From Paulinella micropora (Eukaryota; Cercozoa; Imbricatea; Euglyphida): DNA of 64,000 bases. Both the position numbers and the translations under genes were made by a program. The stretch is taken from the NCBI GenBank assembly GCA_009731375.1, contig BJOX01000125.1, forward strand, positions 441,312 through 505,311, read 5' to 3'. Under the pieces are notes generated by a model. It was not told the origin of the DNA. It saw only the letters and a program-made list of their open reading frames with translations, and did not search any database. Below, piece by piece: positions 23,480 to 41,308 of the stretch; positions within the stretch are counted from its first letter, which is position 1, and each line of letters opens with the position of its first letter.

Positions 23480-23880
23480 ATAGCGAGGCCGAAGAGGGAC
23501 CGGTGTTCGTGAACACGAGACCGCCCCCCCTAGAGCCTCCGAGTCCCAAAGTTTCTCAGCCGAGTGACGAGCAGGGGGAGATGAAGAAAGCAAGAAGGGG
23601 GCGTAAGCCCAAAGAAAGACAAAGGTTGTGCGGAACGTATGTGGAAATTCCCACAAGGGCTTTTCGGAGCAGTGTGCTAGATTGACTTACGGGGATAAAT
23701 GGGAGACGGCGATACGACGGGGGACAGCAACAGCCCCGTCCGCTCCCGTTACCCGTAAATCTAAACGCTTTCCCGCGCATAGCGTCTTGTTTGACGACGG
23801 CATCACGGATAAGATATTAGACACAGAAATCGTCAAATATGCCAAAGCTCGTCAGTTTGCAGAGTGTGGGGTGACTTCTC
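23480..23880 (+). pseudogene. Reversed integrase-RT linker segment of the copia element
   Basis: The + strand carries a protein-like reading, EEGPVFVNTRPPPLEPPSPK, a basic patch KKARRGRKPKERQRL (AT-hook-like), and after one frameshift TRKSKRFPAHSVLFDDGITD. A Pro-rich then basic segment is what normally links integrase and RT in copia Pol, but the neighbouring domains are on the - strand. The left edge adjoins an 8-bp tandem repeat (CTACTAAC, 23414-23478). This is the second probable in-place inversion in the element. Confidence 0.55.
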
Positions 23881-24939
23881 AGGGGGGGATTCCATAGTGA
23901 GGGTCGGAGCGGGAGGGGGACTTCCTACCGGGGGACCTTCTCCCCCTGCCGGAATCTCTCCTCCCGGGTCCTCCCCTGAAACGATTCCTTGATCTTCTGG
24001 GGTCGTTTGTTGCGATAGGGGAGGGGGGGGCTGTTGCCAATTAACAGAGAACATCTCACCCTCAACATCATCTCTCTCGAGAGATTTAGATGCCCCCCTT
24101 TTCCCCAGTCTCCAAACGTCAAAGATAACATCACGGACATTACCGAATATTTTCCTTGCAACCGGATCATATACGCAATAATACCCGTTGTTTCTTTCAT
24201 ACCCGAGAAATAAACCTTTCCTCCCCCTCTCACCTTTCCCCCTCTTTGCGTCTACTTTCATGTACGCCAAACATCCAATGGGGCGCAAATGACGCAAAAG
24301 GGGTTTTCTCTTATGAACAATTTCGTAAGGAGATTTCCCCTTAAAAGGGCCGTGGGCGAGAGGTAAGAGGTTGCCAAAATAAGTGGAAGCTTTCTCCGTC
24401 TCAGTCCACATGGACTCAGGAAGATCGGCGTCGCTGAGAACTGCCCTTGCGGGTCCGCCGCACGTCTGGTGGGCTCGTTTTATTTTAGCAACCGCCTGTT
24501 TCTCCCCCGTCGGAGCCTCAAGGAGGACCGGTTGATTTACATCAATCAAAGTCTGAAACTCCTTGTACTTACCATATTCCTGGTCACAAGTCAAGAATTT
24601 CACTTTTCTTCCCGTATGCCGTTCGAAGAAGGCAACGGCCTTAAGGATGCATGTGAAAAACTCATTCTTATGTCTCAGATAATAGTCTAACTCAAACCCA
24701 GATGCAAGACATTTGACGGTGAACTTGTACTTTTTCCCGTCCCACGATAAGGTATTCCACCAACCCTGGGTATCCATTGTTATGTCAATTCCAGGGTGGC
24801 GTTCTACCGCATGATGGTTGTCTTTGAAATGGGGCACTCTCTTTATTTTATTCTTTAAGCACCACTCACATCTCATTACTCGTTCCCTCCACTCTCTCCC
24901 CACTATCTTTACTCCCATATAGTTAGCCATTCGCTCCAT
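23880..24939 (-). CDS. Integrase of the copia element
   Basis: The zinc-binding CEWCLKNK (about 24850-24875) is followed by the core: DITMDTQGWW (Asp, about 24769-24790), FLTCDQEYGK (Asp, about 24570-24597) and APTGEKQAVAKIKRAHQ (the likely Glu, about 24490-24510). The usual NGxxER context around the Glu is changed to PTGEKQ, so activity of this copy is doubtful. SPYEIVHKRKPLLRHLRPIG and KGLFLGYERNNGYYCVYDP are the classic copia integrase C-terminal motifs. A Pro/Gly/Ser-rich tail runs to the edge of the reversed segment at about 23880. Confidence 0.85.
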
Positions 24940-24944
24940 GGCTT

Positions 24945-25595
24945 TTACCCCTCTGTGCTTACACGATGGAACACAGTGGCATGTATGTTTTCATGATAGT
25001 GAGGACGAACAACAGGACACAAAGCTTTACTACCTAGTGCTTTATCTCTCTTACTCTCAGCCCTCTCATCTTTCTCGTGATATATCTCAGTAGAATAGGG
25101 TACGTATGTATTAGGTACGTCACATCGCCAACCACAAATGCACGGTGACAATAAACAGTATACGTCATGGTCTGTAGGTGGGTTGGTTTTCTGAGAAAGA
25201 TGAGAGGTGGGTTGTCAAGCTTGTCCCCCCGGGTCCGACGTGACACTGTCATCATCGTCGGGCTCGGGAGTCTCACTTGTGGTGGGGGGCATAGTAGTAG
25301 AGGTACTTGTGGGCTCATACCACTCGTTAGGATTGAGGGGTGGGGTGCCCGGGGCATCAAACACCGTCAAGTGGTTTGGGACTGCTCTTCCTCTAGCCAC
25401 GATTTGGTCTTCCGTAATAAGAATAGGCTTCCTGAGCACTATCACTTGATTGTTTTGGTGTATGACAGCAAAACCCTTACGAACCCATGCCGAAGTAGCC
25501 CAACCCGTACTTTAGGTGCGGGTTGTAGGTGGTGTGGGCATCAAGGACATTGACTTCTTCCCCATGAGCTCCCGACATACCCCCCATCGAAGAAA
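24945..25595 (-). pseudogene. Protease end and GAG-pre-integrase region of the copia element
   Basis: On the - strand from the edge of the reversed piece, SGAHGEEVNVLDAHTTYNPH and, after a frameshift near 25485, KGFAVIHQNNQVIVLRKPIL and VARGRAVPNHLTVFD match the end of a copia protease. A Pro/Thr/Asp-rich linker (25215-25330) leads on. Around 24945-25060 the reading approaches the GAG-pre-integrase domain, which continues into the integrase frame with HRVSTEG and MRCEWCLKNKIKR (zinc ligands). Several stops and shifts are present. Confidence 0.6.
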
Positions 25596-25599
25596 TACA

Positions 25600-26110
25600 A
25601 CGCTTGGTTACTGCTCTCAATCAGGGGCTTAAGAGCAGAACAGTGACAGACTGGTTGATTACAAGTCAGGAGGGGGAATATGACGAATTCTATACAGAAC
25701 CATATTACGCCATGCACGATTGCGTCCTTACCCTTGCTACCAAACACAACAACCCGTTTGCACGAGGCATCGTTTCTTCTTTCCCGTACATGGTAAAGGA
25801 GGTAGAGGATCTCGAGGATGTGTTGGGTGGAGTGGCACCTCCAGAAGAAGACGAACCACAAAGCCCATCAGACACAGACACCACCACTTCATTCCCAAAA
25901 CAACCACACTCTGAACGCTCTATCATGTTGATGGACAATACCTCTGACCACAGAACTGACAGTAGCAATATAGTGCGGGTAGACGACAGTGGTGCAAGCG
26001 AAACACAGTCCCCAGATAGATCTACGTTTGTTAGCCTTAAGAGAGCTCCACAGAAGTTCCGCATAGCGAAAGGAAGCATTAGAACCGAGTACAAAGGAAA
26101 AGTTTTAATG
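25600..26110 (+). pseudogene. Copia protease segment in reversed orientation
   Basis: Unlike every other gene piece of this element, this ~510-bp stretch codes on the + strand. It reads through TDWLITSQEGEYDEFYTEP, an acidic Ser/Thr/Pro linker, then VRVDDSGASETQSPD with the DSGAS active site typical of copia proteases (about 25975-26015), then FVSLKRAPQKFRIAKGS as in the family. On the - strand the reading is broken or low quality. The surrounding - strand frames stop making sense exactly at its edges, so it looks like an in-place inversion. Confidence 0.75.
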
Positions 26111-26433
26111 AATCTAGTCCTCCACCTTTTGACACCCGCTTTCCGTCTCTTACCCAAACGTTACTATCCTCAGCTCTACCTGGCTCTCCCTCTTCCATGA
26201 CCTCAGGGGGTCCAAATAAAGATGATGAGGATGTATCAGATAGTGCAGTGGTAGGTTGAGAAGACGAAGTGTGGGTCAAAGTTGGTGCAGACAAAGTAAG
26301 TGCAGACGGTCTACCCTCTACTGCTCCCCCTCCTCCTACTCCTACTCCCCCTACTCCTACTCCTCCTACTTTCACTTCTACTCCCCCTGCTGCTACTCCC
26401 CCTACTCCTTCCCCTATTTCTCCCACTCCTGTT

Positions 26434-26485
<52 letters not shown>

Positions 26486-27230
26486 GTGTGCAAAGAGATG
26501 TAGTTGCAGTGTTGGATTGAGCAGGGTTGATGTTTGCTTTCCACAAGGTGATGTGTGTAAACAAAGTGGCAGGTTTGTAATACATAGCAGCATGGGGGGG
26601 AAGCAACCCTAGGTTCAATTTTTCTCTGTACTTGCTCAATATTTCCCCTCTCTTCCTTTCTTGATCAACATGAAGCGAGCAAAAGTCATGATCTATCAGT
26701 CTAGCAGCACACTTCCCATCCTGCACCCCCTTTCTCGCCGCTCCCAGTCTCCACGAGCACCTAACTCCTGTATCTGGCACTGTCGCCTCACACTGCTTAC
26801 TACTTGTGACGTGACAGTCAACTACACGTACTGGTCTACCGTGGAGGTTGAGGGGGCCACCTACTTCTCGTAATGTGACTGGGTTGTATTTTTTCACGAG
26901 TAATTTTACGTATCCTACCCTTGTACGTCTGAGGGCCCAATTCCCTTCCAGAAGTATAATTTGGTTTAGGGGAGTTGGGTCGCCAGCCATATCAAGGGTG
27001 GTCAAAAACTTATTCTCGTGAAGGGGTGGAATAGTGGGGCGAGTGTGTGTGGAGTCGTTTTGGGTAGATGATGCATGTCCTTTCTGCTCTCCTCTACGCA
27101 CACCACCCTCAACACCTCCTCCCTCTCTACTTCTTGCGCCAGGTGGCTCAGATGTGTGAGATAAAAGTGGCATGGGGGGTGTTGTTTGAGGGTGGGGGGT
27201 TGTCTTCCTCGACACACACACCACTATCAT
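26110..27230 (-). CDS. Extra Cys/His-rich domain with poly-Thr and Gly/Val tail in the copia polyprotein
   Basis: This open frame follows the Gag knuckle. Near 26660-26860 it shows CEATVPDTGVRC, later CAARLIDHDFCSLH, matching the general pattern C-x-A-x-T-x-x-G-x-R-C ... C-x-x-H of a small zinc-binding domain seen in many unrelated proteins. A GTA microsatellite (26434-26483) is read as about 17 threonines, followed by Gly/Val-rich repeats. Such a domain is not part of the standard copia Gag-Pol. It ends at the reversed segment near 26110. Nucleic-acid or protein binding is plausible but unproven. Confidence 0.5.
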
Positions 27231-27447
27231 CTTCTCTCAGTCTCCCCATCATGATTGCCATGTGGTGAATCCCCAACTCACCATCTACTTCTGATTCTTC
27301 TTCAGACTCAGAATGAGATTGGTTAGTTGGGGGTTCATCTTCTTCTTCACTTTCTGAGTGAGAGGGTGAGTTAGTTAGAGGAGTCAGATGATTCTGCGTT
27401 TAAGCTTATCATTTTCTTCTTTTTAATGAAGTGCTGCTTTACAGCTT

Positions 27448-28782
27448 TCACCTCTCTCCTCTACTGCCTTCCTTCTTCTTCTTCTTTGCTCCTTCTTCTT
27501 CTTGCTTCTTGTGTCTGTCTGTCTTCTCACTCTGACTGTCCTCTCTCTTCTCCTTCCCACGCAACTTCTCAGAGACCCTAATTTTCCTTCTTATGGGGCA
27601 TTTCAAGGGACCATGTCCATCCTTGGGACAGTCCTTGAGTTGACACCTGACTAGACAGAAAGCAATCTTATGGTCAGGGGACAGACAGTTCCAACAAATA
27701 CTGTCCTCCACTCACCATAAGCCTGTGAAGGCTTGCTCTTTTTCTTGCCCTGAGCTATTCCTGCTACTGTGTTGATAGTGATAGGGTCGCTCTTTGAACT
27801 ACCAGATCCATATAGCTTTCGCATTCTAGTTTCTGATACGTTGCTTTGAGCTAACTGCTCCACTACTTTGATGAATTCAGGCAGCTTAGGTCTTTGAGTT
27901 GGTAAGAGAGGACACCAAGTGTTGCGATAGTAGGCTTGATAGACAGGTAGGTGTTTTAATTTCTTCATGATCATGCCTGTCTTCATCATCTCTGGTATCA
28001 CTCCCATCGTCTTTTCTTGTGTTTTGATAGTCGTGAGATAGTCAGCTAGCCAGCTACTCACCTCACTAACCTTCTTAGGGTACGAGTGGTATGGTTTTTT
28101 CCTGGTCCTCTTGAAACCTTATGAGGTCAAGACCTCCAGAATGTTTTTTGAGGGCGAGGAAACACTTTACGCCGTCCGTATCCCCCTGCCTCATTATAAT
28201 CATCACCTTCCTATTGTGAGCACATGATTGAAGTAGAAAGGCATAGAGCAATCTGTTTAGCTTAGCTTCTTCCTCTTTCGTGTAATATCTGGCTCCCAAT
28301 TGTAATGCAAATAGCGGTGACGGCTTACTCCCCCTCGTCAACACTGGTATTTGGGATTTTAGGTCCGTAGGTATAACAGTGGCGGGGGCAGAGGCAGTTT
28401 TTGCACTTGCAGTTTCTTGACCCTCTTCTTTTTTTCCCTTGTCTTTCTCCTCTACCTTTACTACTACCGTCTGTTTTTCGTCCTCTTCTTCTTCCTCTTC
28501 CTTTGCAGGTGATTTGAAAGGTGCATCTGAAGGGGAATCAGGTCGTACAGGTAGTTGTATAGTTTGGCTAAGGGATGAGTCTCAAAGCCCGGGAATTATG
28601 GAAAGGATTTCTGTGTGAGTGACACCTATAACTGATGTAAAGGTGTACTCAAACAGCTCCCATTCTTTTCCATGATTGAACTTTGGAGGGTCTAGCCTCA
28701 TTTTTACTAAGTCAGAACCTTGATACGCCATATTGTTCGGGCGTACCAAGGGCGGAAGGTAGGAGGGAGGCTCGACTACCAT
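27448..28782 (-). pseudogene. Gag of the copia element (frameshifted)
   Basis: The first frame starts near 28782 (LDPPKFNHGKEWELFEYTF, the N-terminal Gag signature of copia elements). It is followed by an acidic/Lys-rich stretch, then 28075-28344 (EEEAKLNRLLYAFLLQS), 27651-28061 (LADYLTTIKTQEKTMGVIPE and RPKLPEFIKVVEQL, the UBN2-like core) and 27448-27711 with the knuckle CWNCLSPDHKIAFC (CX2CX4HX4C) and a Lys/Glu-rich tail. Frames change at about 28070 and 27715. Gag forms the particle and binds element RNA. Confidence 0.75.
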
Positions 28783-28855
28783 TGTTCCTTTCTCTGTGAG
28801 TAGAGAAGCGAGATAGAGTTAGGAAATAAAATAGATATTGACGATCTTATAACAA

Positions 28856-29032
28856 CTAGGTGGCAGCCTTCCGCACAATCCGCCTAGTCTGACTGGTGGT
28901 AGCCTTCCGCACACACACCAGACTGGTGGTAGCCTTCCGCACACACACCAAATTCAAATATTTGGCGATAGCCTTCCGCACGTACACCAGTTTGTATTTT
29001 CGGTGGTAGCCTTCCGCACACACACCGATAGT
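28856..29032 (-). repeat. Five 24-base leader repeats in the copia 5' UTR
   Basis: Copies of GGTGTGTGCGGAAGGCTACC (element strand, with ends that can pair GGTG/CACC) lie near 28859, 28895, 28926, 28965 and 29000 (+ coordinates), 30-40 bases apart, between the primer-binding site and gag. The outer copy at 28859 is the most diverged. The position suggests a packaging or translation-control region; this is inference. Confidence 0.75.
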
Positions 29033-29077
29033 ACGCAATAAGTGAATAAAGTCTACTAGACCTAACGTTCACGCTAC

Positions 29078-29091
29078 AAGGCTCTATAACC
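29078..29091 (-). promoter_or_regulatory. Primer-binding site, initiator-tRNA-like
   Basis: Next to the 5' LTR the element strand reads GGTTATAGAGCC. It closely resembles the TGGTATCAGAGCC sequence used by many copia elements that prime from the initiator methionine tRNA. The match is imperfect, so a different tRNA or half-tRNA remains possible. Confidence 0.6.
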
Positions 29092-29278
29092 TGTGAGACT
29101 AACTTAATAATCTGCCGTATACTTGCTGTGTCCTACAGTAGATACTTTATTGAGAAAAGGTCGCCAAGGGACGGACCAATTATATACTAGGCCGGACATA
29201 CGTAATGGCTCTAACGACACGCATTACATATGCCGGCACATACTGACTATCCGGTTAATTATATTAATAGGTCTAACA
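29092..29278 (-). repeat. 5' LTR of the copia element
   Basis: The partner of the LTR at 20075-20261. Differences are single-base changes only, no indels. It contains TATACT/TATATAC-type AT-rich boxes that could serve as promoter elements, but I cannot fix a start site. Confidence 0.95.
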
Positions 29279-29640
29279 TGTCCCTTGCGAAACAATGCAA
29301 ATTCTGAGAACTAACGAATAGTATTCAAGTGCTACACGTGTTGTGTAGCAGTTGGAGTTGTTCAAGTCAGTCTGAGAAAAATAAAGGAAATATGACGGTT
29401 AAGTATTACCACTTTAACTAACCTATTTGAATTGTTTTACCATTTTACTTGGAGTGTTGACTGGGAACCGGAAACACGGTCCAAGGAAATAAAGTATGAC
29501 TGGAGACAGGAAAAAGCGGTCAATAAAAATAAAAGTTTCAGATATGGGGAAAAAAAGGCAATAGAGCCTGAGTCAAGCCTTTCTAAAAAGCTAGCTGTTA
29601 AACGGCCTGAGGGAAATAAATTGATCTGTTAACGGCAGTT
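29279..29640 (+). mobile_element. Right half of the older element disrupted by copia
   Basis: The stretch CCTTGCGAAACAATGCAAAT ... TTGGAGTTGTTCAAGTCAGTCT (29282-29385) matches the - strand of about 53516-53640. Further on, ATGACTGGAGACAGGAAAAA (29491-29515) matches a - strand open start near 53430, where the copy reads MTGDRKKRSKIPKL. The two loci are diverged copies of one element, possibly an LTR or leader followed by the start of a gag-like gene. Here the coding part is degenerate. Confidence 0.6.
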
Positions 29641-30480
29641 GAAAACGTAACAACTACAAGTCAAGTTATGACAGTTGATAAATAAACGGAAAAATGAAGT
29701 AACGGAACTAAAAATAGAAGTGTAAACTTGAAGTAAAAACTTGAAGAAAGTTTAACACAATATTAATGTTTCGGTCCGGTACGGTAGTCATTTCGATAAT
29801 CCACCACTTCAAGTTATTCAAGTTCATATTACTATGATACAAGCGGCAAGCATTGTATTAATATTATTAATAATTTAATATTATTAATAATAAAAGTGTT
29901 CGCGAAAAAAAAAATATTAATATATAAAATAAAATATTAATAAAATATAATTTTTTTTTCTTTTTTTAACGCAAGCCGCGCCGTAGGCGGCTGCCGCCCG
30001 TCACGTTTTGATAGAATACTGGTAATTCAAATTGAATTATGGTAAAATTTGAAGTGATTTAAATTTGATGGTATGAGCTTAACCAGGTTGACTCTGATTT
30101 GATACGGGAAATTGTAATTTTCCTAGGCTGTAATATCATCTTTGACAGGTATTAATATTACTACCTGGTATTAAAATCCTTTTTACGCGAGCTATTTTTA
30201 ATGAAATACTTGCCACTCGTAGAGCTGAGTGGGAAGCAGAAGAAGTAGAACTTGATGGATAACCTTTTTGAGGTCCTGGTCCACATCAATTTAGTATTTA
30301 GTGATACTAATGCCATGACATGGGCGCCGAGGCTGAGCTCGGCCTCAGCTGAACCGTGAGGCGCCTCATGCTAGTCTGATAGACTAAGGTCTTTAATGTG
30401 ACAGTAAAGTATACAAAAGTATACACAGCTGAATAGCTGCCCTCACTGGGCTTGCTACCGATTATAGTCTTGTACAGTGT
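29641..30480. other. AT-rich spacer
   Basis: Unique AT-rich sequence with short TTAATATTATTAATA-type palindromic runs (29855-29945). I find no convincing open frame, RNA gene or transposon end. Confidence 0.6.
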
Positions 30481-30524
30481 AGTTGCTACTGCTGTTGTTC
30501 TCTAGCCGTGTAGGAAATATGCAT

Positions 30525-38419
<7,895 letters not shown>

Positions 38420-40170
38420 GATAGATCCGTGGGAATTACAATGCAGATATCAAACACCAAGCAGTAAGGATCCAGAAATACTTTGTGGTTACGTCATGAC
38501 AGTCTCATGACATGTTTTCACACGTCAACCGACTTCAAATGCTGCCGCAATGGAAACACTCAGTTGAATAAAGACCGGCGGGGCAACGCAGACTAGAAAG
38601 GAAAAACGTGGCTGCAACAGCAAAAACCACATAACTAACTGAAAGTACTGTTGATTTACTAGAATCTAAGATCTACTAGATCTACTGAGATCTAGATGTA
38701 TAACCTGAGATCTCATAACACAGACGGTGTGAAGAGTACCAAAAACTGTACCACTGCTTTGTCAGACAGCACACATTATATTAATTGTGCAAAGTTTGAC
38801 AGGATCCGCGGCCGGAAAATTACACGATCATGCGATAAATATGAGTTCGAAAATTCGAATTCTGAACAAAAGTTAACGCTGCACTCGTACGGATCCGCGC
38901 AGGAACTAGCTATAGGCAACGGAAATATACATGTAGAGAGTGCCATGCTACATTCGGAACCAGGGAGGAGAGCTCCACGTGCACTCATGCCTACATGTAC
39001 AAGCTAGCACGAGCCCTGATATATATATACATATATATAAGATCTAGAATATCATCATCATCATCTTGGTAGCGCGCGCAGTAGTACTAGCTACTAGTAG
39101 TACCACTAAAAAAATCACATAAAACTATTATTTATTGAATCAGTAGAAAAGCTTGCCAGCTGTCAGAAAACACTTTATACATAAAGCTGTAATTATAAGT
39201 GAGGGAAAGCTGTTGCAAAAATATATATATATATATATATATTTGCTTTGCCTGCATCTGTTTTTTTTATTTACTATTGCTTTTGCGTTGATTAATATAT
39301 ATTTTACATCTGTTTGCTATCCTTTCTACTCTGTTTCATTTTATTATTGAGTTTACTACAAGTTCAACACACTAATAATTAAAATTCTAAGTTGTGAAAA
39401 TCTATTTTATTTTATTATTGATTTTACTACAAGTTTAGCACACTAATAATTAAATTTTAAGTACTGCAAAAAAAATTAAAATTCTAAGTGGTGAAAAAAA
39501 TCTATATTTTGTTTCTGTTTGCTCTCTTTTCTACCTTGACTAATTTTATTACTGAGTTTATTACAAATTCAACACAATAATAATTAAACATTCTAAGTTG
39601 AGAAAAAACTACAAGTTTAACACACTAATAATTAAAATTCTAAGTTGAGAAAAATTTAATAAATATTTTACATCTGTTTGCTATCCTTTCTGCTCTGTTT
39701 CAGTTTATTATTGAGTTTACTACAAGTTCAACACACTAATGATTAAAATTCTAAGTGGTAAAAAAAATAGATAAAAAATTTTGAGTCTAAAAAAACATAA
39801 CAGAGATCAAGTAAATTTGTGATTTTTATAAATAAATGATTTTTGCATTCCTTGAACTGGCTCAGTAAATTAAATTCTACTGCACTTACTATTTTCAGAC
39901 AATGAAACAGTAGCTTGAGTGAGAAAAGTTGAATTAACACTAGGTTAAATTAAAACTGATGTCATTGGAAACGACACTTGATCCATTTATGCATAAAAGT
40001 GCTACATTGATCTTGACTAGAACAGCCACACAAGGTTCAGCCGGAATTTTAATCTTAACATAGGTCTTGCGTAAATGCAACTTCCTCACTGAGAAAAATT
40101 TTTAATGCAAAAATTCCGACCGGTCGTACCGTGCCCAATCTTTCATCCCTGGCGGGATGTTGACTGAATC
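38420..40170. other. AT-rich region with a degenerate ~70-bp repeat; no firm gene
   Basis: An open frame on + at 38696-39007 (103 codons, MYNLRSHNTDG start) has no recognisable domain and I do not call it. Between 39330 and 39760 five imperfect copies of GTTTACTACAAGTTCAACAC followed by ACTAATAATTAAAATTCTAA occur. 39985-40000 carries one of the ATGCAT palindromes. Confidence 0.5.
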
Positions 40171-40179
40171 AAGTCATTG

Positions 40180-41268
40180 TCAAATCCCCACCGAAGCGTG
40201 CCATCCAGGTTCTTGCCCTGACTGCGCGTGCGGAGCTGCGTAAGGGCTGACGAAGGGATTGCTTGCTAGCAACTGCTTCCGACTCAGCGTCGGCGGCAGA
40301 ACCTCCCATTCATCTGAAGTGTTGTCATCTTCACTGTCTGAGGTACACTGGGAATCGCTGTGAGCAATTTCTTCTGTTTCATCTCCATCTTCACCTGCGT
40401 CCAGCTCTGCTTCCCCTCGACGCCTGCGCCTTGGCCGCGGTAACATTCTAGGACTCCTCGCCAATGACCCTTCTACAGAGCCGTCCCCGGCCTTTGCATC
40501 CGCCGCAGACATTGCTGAATCTCTTCTCTGCAAACTTGCCTGTGACAATTCGTGCTCGCCTTGCGATTGCTGTAGCTCCCTGTTGCCTGGCGACTCTGCT
40601 CCTGGGAATCTTGGAGCGGATCATCCACGACTCCTTCCTCAATTGCTGCGCGAACAGTGACAAGCCAGTTCAAAACCGAAAGGCGCTTGCAGCGCTGGAC
40701 GTTTCTGTCGGACTGTGGAAGAACATCATTCTTGACTTGCAACTTGATCTCGAATGGAACAAGCATGTTCTTCATGTCGTCCTTGGAATCCCAGTCTTCG
40801 GCTGCGCCAACAGGGTACATTCTCGCAGTTCCAAATTTAATGCTTCCAACAAGCTCCAGTTAAAAATTATACGCCGCCTCGACCTCTGGACCCCGAGGCT
40901 CAATCTTCTGTCCTTCCAGGTCATGGGAGCTTTCGCCCAGGTTGTCACGACTGTGAGTCAGGAACAACAGCGTTTTCTGTATGTGTTGAAGATCAAACCG
41001 CATCGGGTCGCTGAAAGAATGTCTCGCGACGGTGCTGAGATTCGCTTCACATTTTTCTTCAGAGAACATCCTGGGGTCATGCTGAAACGCTGGCCAAGCA
41101 GGATGGTTCACACTTCGCCAGTAGTTTAACAGCAGCAGGTGCAACGTCAGGACATGTGTGTACTCGTTGGCTTTGAAGTGCAACAACATATGCAAAGCTC
41201 TGTGCAAGTACACCCAAATTTGTTTGGGCAAGTTTTCACGAATGACTCAACCCAGGTCCTGGGCCTGC

Positions 41269-41308
<40 letters not shown>

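Larger units (their letters stand above)
20075..29278 (-). mobile_element. Complete-ended Ty1/copia retrotransposon, 9204 bp, with internal inversions
   Basis: Two 187-bp direct repeats bound the element, with TG and CA ends and a 5-bp target duplication TGTCC (20070-20074 and 29279-29283). Reading the - strand: 5' LTR, primer-binding site, repeat-rich leader, gag with zinc knuckle, an extra Cys/His domain, protease, GAG-pre-integrase, integrase, RT, RNase H, polypurine tract, 3' LTR. Integrase before RT defines the copia class. The LTRs differ at six positions by my reading (about 97% identity), suggesting a fairly recent insertion. Even so, the coding region carries several frameshifts and two reversed segments (about 23480-23880 and 25600-26110), so this copy cannot make an intact polyprotein. 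Confidence 0.93.

Noticed and set aside
28856-29032. CRISPR-like array of five ~24-base repeats with 10-15-base spacers
   Set aside because: It lies between the primer-binding site and gag of a eukaryotic LTR element, the repeats are imperfect, the spacers too short, and no cas genes occur.
38696-39007. Small + strand gene (103 codons) divergent from the AdoMetDC gene
   Set aside because: No domain, no neighbouring exons, and length possible by chance; left as spacer.
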